From DASRFR01 sp035651455 (lineage in GTDB: Bacteria; Acidobacteriota; Terriglobia; Terriglobales; Acidobacteriaceae): a stretch of 64,000 nt of DNA. Each line of letters begins with the position of its first letter. Position 1 is the first letter of the stretch. The translations under genes and the position numbers were made by a program. Positions 43,510 through 52,541 of the stretch are shown here, piece after piece. The stretch is from contig DASRFR010000047.1 of the NCBI GenBank assembly GCA_035651455.1, positions 992,001 through 1,056,000 on the forward strand, read 5' to 3'. The notes under the pieces were generated by a model. The model had not been told where the DNA came from, made no database searches, and worked only from the letters and a program-made list of their open reading frames with translations.

Positions 43510-44550
43510 TTACGCTCTGGACGCCTTGGCCTCAATGACATCTCGTCCATCGCGCCGAGGAACCATGGCGACAGGGCCCTTGGAGGCTTCCCTGCACCGC
43601 TCCAACGCTTTCTGTTCCGCAGCGGTGATCTGATCAGAGCTCATCGATTGCTCAAGTCTCACTTTCAGTCGATCGATCTCCGTGGCAGCCTCGAGGTTGC
43701 TGCGCTCTGCCAACAAGCACCACATGTAAGCGGCAATGGGATCCCGCGCCGTCTGCTCACCTTGCGAACATTCGTGCGCCAGTTTCAGCTGTGCCGACGT
43801 CAAATCCGCGTCAGCGTTTTCGATTGTTCTAGAGAGCCGCTCACCAGCGCTGCTGGCCGTTGCTTCCGCTGCCGGACTTGGCTGATTGACGGTCAAGAAC
43901 AGCAGCTCCATACGGTTGGAGACTCCGACCTTGTCAAAAATACGCAGAAGATAGTTCTTAATGGTGTGTTTGCTCAACCCCAGCCGCTGGCCGATTTCAC
44001 CATTTGTCAGACCTTCGGCTACGCAACGAACTACTTCCAACTCACGCTTTGAGAGGAGGTTGACTCCATTCGCATCGACGGCGCGAACCGAGGGCATGGT
44101 GATCAGCGCGTCCAGAGCGAAAATGAGATCTTTACGGTTAGCCCAAACCTGGCCGTCGTGGACGCAACGAATGCACTTTGTCAAAGTTTTATGTGATTCA
44201 TTCTTCGAGAAAATGCCGCGGGCGCCGGCGCGGAACGCCTCCACGACAGTTTCGCGCCGCGAAGACTCCAGCAGCATGATGCTCTTGAGGTTCGGCCGCA
44301 TGGTGCGCAACTCGTGCACAATTTCAAATGCACGAGAGGGCGACTCGTCCAGATTAGAGCCGATTACGGCGATATCGATGGTTAGCTTCTGAGTGCTTTC
44401 CAGGATCTCACGACCGGAGGAAACTGATGCAACCACGGTCATATCGCGGTTGCGCTCGATGACTTCGGCCAACAATTGAGTGTGAATTCTGCTACTGTCT
44501 GCGACTAAAACGCAGATCTTTGCCGCCTCGACCGACCCACGATCCGACAT
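43510..44550 (-). CDS. LuxR/NarL-type regulator with degenerate receiver and C-terminal extension
   Basis: Transcription regulator of 346 residues. Residues 10-125 have a receiver fold (VLVADSS at the N-terminus, Lys in GIFSKNES). The phospho-acceptor position in IDIAVIGSNLD is Gly64, not Asp, and the second acidic-pocket residue is Ser. The NarL/FixJ helix-turn-helix is intact at about 165-225 (LLSKRELEVVRCVAEGLTNG, LSKHTIKNYLLRIFDKV). A C-terminal segment of about 110 residues contains RDPIAAYMWCLLAERSN, a Sel1/TPR-like repeat. Control by phosphorylation is therefore unlikely. It is divergent, across 0.85 kb, from another degenerate-receiver regulator. Confidence 0.85.
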   Translation of the reverse strand: MSDRGSVEAAKICVLVADSSRIHTQLLAEVIERNRDMTVVASVSSGREILESTQKLTIDIAVIGSNLDESPSRAFEIVHELRTMRPNLKSIMLLESSRRETVVEAFRAGARGIFSKNESHKTLTKCIRCVHDGQVWANRKDLIFALDALITMPSVRAVDANGVNLLSKRELEVVRCVAEGLTNGEIGQRLGLSKHTIKNYLLRIFDKVGVSNRMELLFLTVNQPSPAAEATASSAGERLSRTIENADADLTSAQLKLAHECSQGEQTARDPIAAYMWCLLAERSNLEAATEIDRLKVRLEQSMSSDQITAAEQKALERCREASKGPVAMVPRRDGRDVIEAKASRA

Positions 44551-44796
44551 TGGATCCTCTCTTTAGACACGAAAGGCCGGGCCCCAATCATCTCGAACAT
44601 CAGACAACTTCAGTAAGCCGAAATACACAAATCCGAGATACGCATGAGACCTTTAACTTCAAAATCGGGGGACTTCCTACTGTCGGGGGAGAAACCTGAC
44701 CATCCTGGCATCGCTGGGGGCAGCGACCCTAGTAGCAGGTGGCCATGCTTGAAAGTGATGCTATCGCACGTTTATGAGTAGGGCAAGGATAAAAAG

Positions 44797-44812
44797 TTTG
44801 CAACTGTGCAAA
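44797..44812. promoter_or_regulatory. Palindrome TTTGCA-N4-TGCAAA
   Basis: Sixteen-base dyad with perfect 6-base arms, about 250 bases from the LuxR-type start and about 590 bases from the NtrC-type start. A possible regulator site; no further support. Confidence 0.3.
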
Positions 44813-45314
44813 ATCGATCATCTCTGAAAACAGGGCACTTGTCGTTTTCTAATATGGCACTTTAGTGTTACTTCCAGCACCGGAACGCGCCAGTAGACCG
44901 CAATATCTGAGCTGCAGATTCTGGAGTAGAAGCTTCAGCAACTCTCGATGGTGCTTGGCTTTAGGCCACTCTTTCTCTGCTACCGCAATACGTAAGACCA
45001 CGGATTTGAGCCGTCAAAACAGGACATGTGTCTCTAGGCCGAGCGTCGCTATCGCCAGTATCGGGCGACCTTAGTCCATTCAGGCGTGGCCGCATAGGTG
45101 AGGCCGACCACTTGCACGGATTTGCATTCACACTTAGTCTTGCGAACAGTAATTCACTTCCTTCCCCCCATTTGTAGTTCTCCCCCATCAATTGAAGTCG
45201 CTGGTCTTCGTGTGTCGACATGTTCCGCCTTGCGGCATGTGACTGAGAGGGCGAAGCTACGACCAGCGCGGGCCAAATCCCCATCAGGTCTATTCTTCCC
45301 AGCGTAGCTGAGTT

Positions 45315-45333
45315 CTGACCTTCAAGTGGTCAG
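45315..45333. promoter_or_regulatory. Dyad CTGACC-N7-GGTCAG before the NtrC-type gene
   Basis: Perfect 6-base arms with a 7-base spacer, ending 65 bases before GTG 45399. It lies where an operator or a leader hairpin of the regulator and exopolysaccharide operon would be expected. No T-run follows, so it is not a terminator. Confidence 0.35.
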
Positions 45334-45398
45334 CACTTCAGCTCTTCATTTTGACGCACATCTCCGAAAGCTAAAACAGGAAAACGAGGACGCCTTCC

Positions 45399-46850
45399 GT
45401 GGCGCACACAGAAAATTCAACGACTGCAGTACGCTTACTATTCGTCACCAGGCAGGCCGCCGAGTTTCTGCCTTTGAGTGCTCTAGTACAGGCGAACTCG
45501 TGGAAGCTGGAGCGGGCCGATAGCGGGCTGGAAGTTCTGGAGCGCATCCAGTCGGGCGATGCGCCGCAGCTAATCTTGCTTGAATTAAGGCGTGGTGAAA
45601 GCGATTGCCTTCACACGCTCCGCTGGATTCGCCGGGTTCGCCCCGAATTGCCGGTCGTCCTGCTGTCCGACGCTGAAAACAACGAGCAAATAGTTGAAGC
45701 CGTTCGTTTGGGAGCTCAGGACTATATCCTAAGGCCTTGCGACACTGAAGCCTTGGAGAAAGTCCTGCAGCGGCATCTCTCACGCACGCTTGTCGAAACC
45801 GGCGATGTGGCCAGTGAGTCGATTGAGTGCCTGGGTGACGATCTCTTCTTTGTCTCAGCAAGCGAATCCACCCGCAGGTTGCGAGCGCGAGCCGAGTTGC
45901 TGGCCCAGATCAATGTGCCGGTTCTGATCGTCGGAGAAAACGGGAGCGGCAAGGAAATGACTGCCAGGCTCATCCATAAGCTTTCCGTACGTTCCGGGTT
46001 CAAGTTCGCAAAGATCAATTGCGGTGCACTGCCTGGGGAACTGCTGGACAGTGAATTATTCGGTTATGAGCGTGGGGCAGTGAACGGCGCACCCCGTACG
46101 AAGCAGGGGAAACTCGAAACCTGCAAAGGTGGCACGCTGTTCCTCGAAGATATCGCGGAGATGCCCGCCCCGCTGCAATCCAAGCTGGTCCGGGTCTTGC
46201 AGGACAATCAATTTTTCCGCTCGGGAAACGAAGAGCCTATCCCGGTCGATGTGCGGATCATCGCCTCGACTAATCTGGATGCAGAAAAGCTGGTCAGCCA
46301 AAGACGGTTGCGCGAGGATCTCTACTATCGCTTAAGCGCGTTCACTCTGCAGGTTCCACCGCTGCGCCAGCGAAAAGAAGAGATTCCGGTATTACTCGGC
46401 CATTTGATCAGCCGCATGGCCAAGCATTACGCGTTGGCGCCGAGAGTGATTTCCCCTTCAGTGATGGACATTTGCCAGGAGCACTCCTGGCCTGGAAACT
46501 TGCAGGAGCTGGAAAATTTTGCCAAGCGATACCTGGTGATGGGCGACAACTCGCTGGAAAGCGAGCTGCGAGTCGAGATTAATCCTTTGGAAGGCAAACC
46601 GGAGAAAGCTGCTACTCGACATGCAGCGGGCAGCCTGAAGTCTCTGGTGCGGAGTGCCAAAGGCGAAGCGGAGCGGAATGCCATCTCCGGCGCCCTCGAA
46701 CAGACGCACTGGAATCGCAAGGCAGCAGCTCGATTACTGAGCATCAGTTATCGCGCATTGCTCTACAAAATCCAGGAATACCAAATCGCTCCGCCCGACT
46801 ATGTTGCCGAATTTGCAGCGGATTTCGGGGCCCGGAGCAGAAACCAGTAA
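45399..46850 (+). CDS. NtrC-family regulator with degenerate receiver and altered GAFTGA loop
   Basis: A 483-residue protein: receiver fold (about 10-125), AAA+ domain (about 145-375) and a Fis-type helix-turn-helix (about 435-470, HWNRKAAARLLSISYRALLY). The receiver has Glu62 at the phospho-acceptor position (LILLELRRGE), no acidic pair at its start and Arg112 for the conserved Lys. Walker A is GENGSGKE (179-186). The sigma-54 contact loop reads GAVNGA (226-231) instead of GAFTGA. Walker B reads GGTLFLED, with the canonical D-E order reversed. GTG 45399 has GAGGA eight bases upstream. Its stop overlaps a potential start of the export gene (TAATG), so it is probably in the exopolysaccharide operon it controls, like PrsR-type regulators. 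Confidence 0.85.
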   Translation: MAHTENSTTAVRLLFVTRQAAEFLPLSALVQANSWKLERADSGLEVLERIQSGDAPQLILLELRRGESDCLHTLRWIRRVRPELPVVLLSDAENNEQIVEAVRLGAQDYILRPCDTEALEKVLQRHLSRTLVETGDVASESIECLGDDLFFVSASESTRRLRARAELLAQINVPVLIVGENGSGKEMTARLIHKLSVRSGFKFAKINCGALPGELLDSELFGYERGAVNGAPRTKQGKLETCKGGTLFLEDIAEMPAPLQSKLVRVLQDNQFFRSGNEEPIPVDVRIIASTNLDAEKLVSQRRLREDLYYRLSAFTLQVPPLRQRKEEIPVLLGHLISRMAKHYALAPRVISPSVMDICQEHSWPGNLQELENFAKRYLVMGDNSLESELRVEINPLEGKPEKAATRHAAGSLKSLVRSAKGEAERNAISGALEQTHWNRKAAARLLSISYRALLYKIQEYQIAPPDYVAEFAADFGARSRNQ

Positions 46851-46882
46851 TGAAAATGTCTCCGCAAACACTCAGCTCTAGA

Positions 46883-46888
46883 GGGAGG
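46883..46888 (+). promoter_or_regulatory. Ribosome binding site deciding the start of the Wza-like gene
   Basis: GGGAGG six bases before ATG 46895. The frame is open from ATG 46850, but that start would add 15 residues ahead of the signal peptide. Confidence 0.7.
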
Positions 46889-46894
46889 TCGTTT

Positions 46895-47566
46895 ATGCAG
46901 TACAGAAGTTCTCGGAGACCGGCTTGCATTTTAGGCTTGTGCGTTTTGCTCAGCGGCTTGTGGGCGGTAGCACAGAATCCGTCGTCCTCCAAAACAAACG
47001 AACAGTCAAAGCTTCTACCTGCGGTGGGTACAAACGCAGACGTCGCTCCGGTCCGTGTGTCGGATCCCAAAACCCAAGACGAAGGCTACGTGATCGGTCC
47101 AGATGATGTTTTGGCGGTGAACGTCTGGAAAGAGCCAGAAGTCTCACGCTCGGTGCCTGTACGCTCCGATGGAAAGATCTCGCTGCCATTAGCGGGAGAA
47201 GTTCAAGCCAGCGGCCAGACTCCGAAACAGTTGGAACGAGAGATTGCCGCAAAACTGAAGAACTACATTTCGGAGCCGGAAGTCACTGTCATAGTTCAGG
47301 AGATCAAAAGCCAACGAATTAATATTCTCGGAATGGTTGCAAAGCCGGGCTCCTATCTACTCAGTAACAACATGACTGCGCTGGATGCAATTGCTCTCGC
47401 CGGCGGGTTCCGTGATTTTGCCAAGCAGAAGTCGATCTACATTCTGCGGCAGAGCGCGGATGGCAGCCAAAAACGTCTGCCGTTTAACTACAAGGATGTC
47501 ATCAAGGGCAAGAATTCCGAGCAGAATATCAGGCTCGAGCCGAAAGACACGATCGTCATTCCGTGA
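46895..47566 (+). CDS. Wza-type polysaccharide export protein (SLBB domain)
   Basis: Periplasmic or outer-membrane export protein of about 223 residues. The signal peptide is PACILGLCVLLSGLWAVAQ. The polysaccharide export domain begins YVIGPDDVLAVNVWKEPEVS and contains VRSDGKISLPLAGEVQASGQ. The SLBB domain has INILGMVAKPGSYLL and ALAGGFRDFAKQ. It is short, with one SLBB domain, like the XrtA-associated export proteins. ATG 46895 is favoured over 46850 by GGGAGG. The TGA overlaps the next frame at GTGAG. It carries the polymer across the outer envelope with the downstream barrel protein. Confidence 0.9.
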   Translation: MQYRSSRRPACILGLCVLLSGLWAVAQNPSSSKTNEQSKLLPAVGTNADVAPVRVSDPKTQDEGYVIGPDDVLAVNVWKEPEVSRSVPVRSDGKISLPLAGEVQASGQTPKQLEREIAAKLKNYISEPEVTVIVQEIKSQRINILGMVAKPGSYLLSNNMTALDAIALAGGFRDFAKQKSIYILRQSADGSQKRLPFNYKDVIKGKNSEQNIRLEPKDTIVIP

Positions 47567-47574
47567 GGATAACT

Positions 47575-48903
47575 ATGTCCATACGAGCGTGTTTAGGCAC
47601 TCTCTTAGTTATGTCTCTGCCGCTCTTGGCACAGAACAGCTCTGGCACATCGGATGCAAGCCCAACGGGCGAAGATCGGATGGCGGTCCCGGCATCCGTC
47701 AACACCGAGGGGTATTCTGTCGCTCTTGGCTCGGAGACCCGATCCAACTACGTGAGTGGAGCAATCAGCTTCACCAGCGCATACAGCGACAATATACTTG
47801 GCTCGGCCAACGGGAAGCCCGTTAGTGATGAGAGTTATTCGATTTCACCAAGCATATCTCTCGACAAGAGTACCCCGCGGCTGCAATCCATGTTTACCTA
47901 CAGCCCGGGATTTACGTTTTATCAGCATACGAGTGACCGCAACCAGGCGGATCACAACTTCACGACGCAGATCCAGTATTGGCTTAGTCCGCACGTCACC
48001 ATAAGCCTGCAAGACGCTTTTCACAAGACATCGAGCTTTTTCAATCAGCCCAATCCGACCGACAACCCGGTACCAGGCAGCATTCAACCGCCAACTGTCG
48101 CTGTCGTCGCGCCTGTTGCCGATCAACTCAGCAACACGGGCAGTGCACAATTGAATTATCAATTCGGTATCAACAGCATGGTGGGAGCCAGCGGCAGTTT
48201 CGGTAATCTTCATTACCTGGATTCCGCCCAGGTTCCGGGATTATCAGACTCCAGTTCTAGCTCCGCTTCAGCGTTCTACAATCACCGCATATCGAAGAAG
48301 CATTACGTCGGCGCGACATACCAGTTTCAACGTATTCTGGCGTATCCTGCCGAGGGTCAAAGTGAAACGCTGACGCACGCCTTTCTCGGCTTCTACACCG
48401 TCTACCTGAAACCGAATCTGTCAATTTCGTTCTCAGGAGGACCGCAGCGTCTGGAGCTTACGTTAGCTCCGTTTCCAGTGACGCACTCGTGGTCTCCCGC
48501 GGCAACCGCCAGCGTGGGGTGGCAGAGTGGACATACGAGCTTGGCGGCCAGCTATGCACGAACTGTAACGGGTGGCGGAGGGCTAATCGCAGCCTATCAC
48601 TCGAATAGCGCGATCGCATCCATACGGCAGCAACTCACCCGTAATTGGAATGCAGGTATCAGTGGAGACTATTCGATTTACAAAGATGTCACCCCGCTGT
48701 TTTTCGCACCGCGTTCAGGTGGACACACGGTATCAGGTGGTGCATCTATTCAGCGGCAAGTGGGTGAACATTTGAGCATGGAAGCCGGCTACACCAGGAT
48801 GTATCAGAGCTACGGCAACATCACGATCATCTCCACGACGCCCGACACTAATCGTGGCTGGATATCGATTTCTTATCATTTCGCGAGGCCACTCGGAAGA
48901 TAG
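47575..48903 (+). CDS. Outer-membrane beta-barrel protein of the exopolysaccharide cluster
   Basis: Exported protein of 442 residues starting MSIRACLGTLLVMSLPLLAQ. The mature part is a series of amphipathic strands with aromatic girdles, for example AQLNYQFGINSMVGASGSFG, NHRISKKHYVGATYQFQRIL and WISISYHFARPLGR at the end. That layout fits outer-membrane barrels of exopolysaccharide systems (BBP2-like). It does not end in Phe. ATG 47575 has GAGG six bases upstream. Its place between the Wza-like protein and the chain-length co-polymerase suggests a secretion channel or assembly role. Confidence 0.75.
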   Translation: MSIRACLGTLLVMSLPLLAQNSSGTSDASPTGEDRMAVPASVNTEGYSVALGSETRSNYVSGAISFTSAYSDNILGSANGKPVSDESYSISPSISLDKSTPRLQSMFTYSPGFTFYQHTSDRNQADHNFTTQIQYWLSPHVTISLQDAFHKTSSFFNQPNPTDNPVPGSIQPPTVAVVAPVADQLSNTGSAQLNYQFGINSMVGASGSFGNLHYLDSAQVPGLSDSSSSSASAFYNHRISKKHYVGATYQFQRILAYPAEGQSETLTHAFLGFYTVYLKPNLSISFSGGPQRLELTLAPFPVTHSWSPAATASVGWQSGHTSLAASYARTVTGGGGLIAAYHSNSAIASIRQQLTRNWNAGISGDYSIYKDVTPLFFAPRSGGHTVSGGASIQRQVGEHLSMEAGYTRMYQSYGNITIISTTPDTNRGWISISYHFARPLGR

Positions 48904-48905
48904 AT

Positions 48906-50504
48906 ATGCCGGAAGACTTTGAAGAACAGAGTTCCGAAGGGCTGGACATCCAGCAATACTTGGGCATTGCTCGCAGGCGCCACCTGCATTTCCTTATTCC
49001 CTTGTTTGTCGGATGGCTTGCGGTGTGGACGGCGAGCTGGGTTCTGCCACCACGTTATAAGTCCGGTACGCTAATACTGGTGGAACAGCCCAGCATGCCG
49101 AAAGATTATGTCACCCCAAACATAAGCGACAACCTGCAGGAGAGATTGCAAACAATCACACAGCAAATTCTGAGCCGAACTCGCCTTCTGCAAATTGTCA
49201 AGGAATTGGACCTATATTCGGGTCCGCATGCGGATGCCAACCTCGACGACAAGGTCGAGCACATGCGCAAGGACATCCAGATTGAACTGGTGCGCGATAA
49301 CGGCAATCAAGTAACCGCGTTCAACGTGTACTTCTCGTCGCGAGACCCGCACACAGCGCAGGCCGTCACCGGGAAACTGACGAACCTGTTCATCAATGAG
49401 AACCTCGAGGCGCGCCAACAGCAATCTGAGGACACGACGAAGTTTCTCGCCAGCCAACTCGAAAGTGCGCGGCAATCGCTCTCTGAGCAGGAAGAAAAAA
49501 TCAGGGAATTCAAAGGACAGCACGTTGGCGAGCTTCCCTCACAATTGCAAAGCAATTTACAAATCCTAAGTGGGCTGCAGTCTCAGTTGCAGTCTGAAGA
49601 AGATGCAGTGAATACGGCGAAGCAGCAGCGGGTTTATCTGGAAACACTGCTGAATCAGTACCGCTCGCTCGAGGGAAGCTCGAAGACTCCGGAGGGCGTT
49701 CCCATGGGATTGCCTGCCATTGACCAGCAGCTCGACAAACTGCGCAGTCAGCTGGCGGATCTAAGCTCTCGCTACACGGACAATCATCCTGACATCCGCA
49801 AACTGAAAGACCAAATTGCCAAAACGGAAAAGACGCGGGATCAACTCCTTGCAGATTTGAAAGCCAAAAAGAACGAAACCGATGCAACCGCGTCTTCCAG
49901 TCAGGCTCTCGATGCCAGAGATTCCTCTCCAATACTTCAGCTCAAGGGACAGCTGCAATCGAACCAGATCGAAATCAAGAACAGGGAGCAGGCCATAGCC
50001 GGTCTGAAGGCAAGGCTCGGTGAATACCAGGGCCGCTTGAGTCAGGAGCCCATACGGGAGCAGCAATTGGCAGATCTGACCCGTGGCTATGAGCAATCCA
50101 AGTCCAATTACGATGATCTGCTCAAAAAGAAGAACGAGTCGGCCATGGCTACAAGCATGGAACTGCTCCAGCAAGGCGAGCGGTTTCGTGTCCTGGATCC
50201 TCCTAGCTTGCCTGTGAAACCCGAATTTCCAAATCGGCTGAAGTTCTGTGGAATCGGACTGGGTCTGGGAATAGCGCTGGGCGTGGTTGTCGCCGGGGCA
50301 TTCGAGATGATGGATGACCGTGTCTACGACGAGAAAGAACTTAAGAAACTGTTGCCGATAGCCGTAATCTCTGAAATTCCGGAAATCGTGACTTCCGATG
50401 ATGAGCGAGTTCTGAAACGTAAGACCTGGTTAGGATGGGCTACCGCTGCAACCGTCCTTGGAACTATACTGATCGGCTCGGCGCTGAGCTTCTTTCGCGG
50501 CTAG
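48906..50504 (+). CDS. Polysaccharide chain-length determinant / co-polymerase (Wzz/GumC type)
   Basis: Inner-membrane protein of 532 residues with one helix near each end: FLIPLFVGWLAVWTASWVLP at about 30-50 and ATAATVLGTILIGSALSFF at the C-terminus. The Wzz domain begins YKSGTLILVEQPSMP. A long periplasmic coiled coil covers about 160-430 (QLESARQSLSEQEEKIREFK, KNREQAIAGLKARLG). The proline-rich Wzz motif before the last domain appears as LDPPSLPVKPEFPNR. There is no fused kinase domain; the kinase-type ATPase is separate at 51484. It resembles the XrtA-system chain-length protein. Confidence 0.9.
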   Translation: MPEDFEEQSSEGLDIQQYLGIARRRHLHFLIPLFVGWLAVWTASWVLPPRYKSGTLILVEQPSMPKDYVTPNISDNLQERLQTITQQILSRTRLLQIVKELDLYSGPHADANLDDKVEHMRKDIQIELVRDNGNQVTAFNVYFSSRDPHTAQAVTGKLTNLFINENLEARQQQSEDTTKFLASQLESARQSLSEQEEKIREFKGQHVGELPSQLQSNLQILSGLQSQLQSEEDAVNTAKQQRVYLETLLNQYRSLEGSSKTPEGVPMGLPAIDQQLDKLRSQLADLSSRYTDNHPDIRKLKDQIAKTEKTRDQLLADLKAKKNETDATASSSQALDARDSSPILQLKGQLQSNQIEIKNREQAIAGLKARLGEYQGRLSQEPIREQQLADLTRGYEQSKSNYDDLLKKKNESAMATSMELLQQGERFRVLDPPSLPVKPEFPNRLKFCGIGLGLGIALGVVVAGAFEMMDDRVYDEKELKKLLPIAVISEIPEIVTSDDERVLKRKTWLGWATAATVLGTILIGSALSFFRG

Positions 50505-50513
50505 AGTGAGCGA

Positions 50514-51500
50514 ATGTACAAGTCTTTCTACAATCTGAAGCGGAACCCATTCGAGATTACTCCGGATCCGGCGTTCCTATTTCCCACGAGACGGCACAAT
50601 GAAGCGCTGGCTGCGCTTTACTACGGCGTACGGCGGCACAAAGGATTCGTAGTCCTGACTGGAGAAGTAGGTACCGGAAAAACACTGCTGCTTCGGTGTC
50701 TTCTGCAACTGCTTAAACAAAGTAATGACATTGCGTATGCCTACCTCTTCAACAGCCGGCTGTCTTCGACTGAGTTTCTGCAATACATACTTAGCGATCT
50801 CGGTCATCCCGCAGCTGGCAAGAACAAGGGCGAGTTACTCCTGGATTTGAGTAACGTAGTTGTGTCGCGCGGCTTAAAAGGCTTGAATACCGTCCTCATT
50901 GTGGACGAAGCGCACCATTTACCCCCGGACATTCTGGAGGAGATTCGCCTTCTCACGAACCTGGAAACGACGCAACAGAAACTACTCCAGATCCTGCTGG
51001 TTGGTCAGCCCGAACTGGATGCAAAACTGGATTCGGTGTCGTTGCGCCAGCTGAAACAACGTATCGCTCTTCGGGCCCATCTCACGCCTTTGGATGCAGA
51101 AGAGACGAAGGGTTACATCGAGCGGCGCTTGCAGATCGCCGGGTCAGACTTGCAACATACGTTGTTTCCCCCTCAGACAATAGCCGCGGTGCATGTTTAC
51201 TCCCGAGGTTTCCCGCGGCTAATCAACACCATTTGCGAAAACGCACTGATTGCAGCGTATGCGCAACACTTGCCGGCAGTGACTGCCGACATCATCAGCG
51301 ATATTGCCCGCGATTTTCGCCTCGACGTGGTGCATTCTTCCGAAATCGAGGCTCCAACGCCTGTCGAGGAAAGCGATGTAGGACAGGCGGTCCAGACCTT
51401 GCTGAACCTGTATGCCTCGTTAAAGAAACCGCAATCGCAAAGGTCGGATCTGCACAGTTCTTTAGGTTCTCGAGTCACCAAACATGAGCCATATATTTGA
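50514..51500 (+). CDS. ExeA-like AAA ATPase of the XrtA-type exopolysaccharide system
   Basis: Cytoplasmic ATPase of 328 residues starting MYKSFYNLKRNPFEITPDP, a characteristic opening of ExeA/XrtA-associated ATPases. Walker A is GEVGTGKT at about 50-57 and Walker B VLIVDEAHHLP at about 127-137. The winged segment LINTICENALIAAYA follows. GspA/ExeA relatives assist secretion assembly; the role in exopolysaccharide clusters is not well defined. It starts ten bases after the chain-length gene and overlaps the next gene by 17 bases, indicating tight coupling. Confidence 0.88.
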   Translation: MYKSFYNLKRNPFEITPDPAFLFPTRRHNEALAALYYGVRRHKGFVVLTGEVGTGKTLLLRCLLQLLKQSNDIAYAYLFNSRLSSTEFLQYILSDLGHPAAGKNKGELLLDLSNVVVSRGLKGLNTVLIVDEAHHLPPDILEEIRLLTNLETTQQKLLQILLVGQPELDAKLDSVSLRQLKQRIALRAHLTPLDAEETKGYIERRLQIAGSDLQHTLFPPQTIAAVHVYSRGFPRLINTICENALIAAYAQHLPAVTADIISDIARDFRLDVVHSSEIEAPTPVEESDVGQAVQTLLNLYASLKKPQSQRSDLHSSLGSRVTKHEPYI

Positions 51501-52419
51501 CGCGCTGCAACGCCAAGAAGCGGAACGTTCGGGCATTGATCCGTCAACCCTGAGCGTCGCGACTGAGCTATTGCAGATGGCTGAGCGGACAGTACAAACT
51601 CCCGAGCCCATTTCAGTACCACCGCAATCGATTCCAGCTGTTCCAGATCTTGACCAAGTACCTGTCGCGAACGAGTTTGAATCGTTGCCACTGGCTATCC
51701 CTCCACAGAGCCGCCTGGTGTCACTTACGGATAAGGACAGTCTCGCCGCGGAGAAGTTCCGTTACCTCGGAGTGCGTCTGCGGCAACAGCAGCAGAATCG
51801 GCCTCTCAAGAAGGTGTTGATTACGAGCACCATTCCGGAAGAAGGAAAGAGCATGGTCGCGGCCAATCTGGCCTGCACATTGGCCCGTCGCAAGCAGCAA
51901 AGGACGCTGCTCATCGATGGAGACCTGCGACGGCCTACTTTGGCAAAGCAGTTTGGCTTACCGAAAGTGCCGGGATTGAGCGAATGGCTGCAACGCGGCA
52001 CCGGGCCCGTCAAAAATATTTACCGTCTGGAAGCAGCGGGGATTTGGATTCTCCCCGCCGGAAGCGCACCTCAGAACGCACTGGAGCTGATGCAGACCGG
52101 AGCGCTATCCGCAATGATGAAAGAACTAAGCTCACGATTTGACTGGATTATCATCGATTCTCCTCCCCTGCTTCCGCTTGCGGACACCAGCGTTTGGGTT
52201 CGGCTCGCGGATAGAGTTCTTCTGGTATCGCGCGAAGGCAAGACAGAGAAACAACAATTAAAGCGCGGCCTGGAGGCACTCGATCAATCTAAGCTTCTCG
52301 GAGCCGTGATTAACAGCACCAGCAGCATGGTTCATAGCGATTACTACTATCGCTATGCTCAGCAAGGCGGGCCCTCGCGAAAGCAACCTGAAACCGTCAT
52401 CCCCCCGGACGAGCAATAG
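51484..52419 (+). CDS. CpsD/BY-kinase-type tyrosine autokinase
   Basis: Cytoplasmic P-loop ATPase of 311 residues in the bacterial tyrosine kinase group. Walker A lies in STIPEEGKSMVAANLA, Walker A' in LLIDGDLRRP and Walker B in WIIIDSPPLLP. The C-terminal tyrosine cluster is DYYYRY, the usual autophosphorylation site. The N-terminus MSHIFDALQRQEAE matches XrtA-associated autokinases. It should cycle phosphorylation to control polymer length with the co-polymerase at 48906. Its start lies within the end of the ATPase gene. Confidence 0.92.
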   Translation: MSHIFDALQRQEAERSGIDPSTLSVATELLQMAERTVQTPEPISVPPQSIPAVPDLDQVPVANEFESLPLAIPPQSRLVSLTDKDSLAAEKFRYLGVRLRQQQQNRPLKKVLITSTIPEEGKSMVAANLACTLARRKQQRTLLIDGDLRRPTLAKQFGLPKVPGLSEWLQRGTGPVKNIYRLEAAGIWILPAGSAPQNALELMQTGALSAMMKELSSRFDWIIIDSPPLLPLADTSVWVRLADRVLLVSREGKTEKQQLKRGLEALDQSKLLGAVINSTSSMVHSDYYYRYAQQGGPSRKQPETVIPPDEQ

Positions 52420-52541
52420 GCGTAGTTTCCTAACCGCTGTTCCCCCTACGAAGGCGTGAGCGTTACTGCTGTTCTTCCCCCGCATGACGGTGCATGCAGC
52501 ACCTACTAAGAAAAAGAGCGAGAGAAGAAGGAGAGCAAGCC

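Larger units (their letters stand above)
44551..45398. other. Divergent intergenic region between two regulators (848 bases)
   Basis: No open frame here resembles a protein. It should hold the promoters of the LuxR-type gene and of the NtrC-type gene that precedes the exopolysaccharide cluster. Visible structure: a TTTGCA-N4-TGCAAA palindrome, a CTGACC-N7-GGTCAG dyad, and the hexamer GGCACT twice between 44830 and 44870. I found no acceptable GG-N10-GC sigma-54 promoter. Confidence 0.5.

Noticed and set aside
44845..44880. TGGCAC-like element considered as a sigma-54 promoter
   Set aside because: The GG-N10-GC spacing is not met: TT stands where GC is required.
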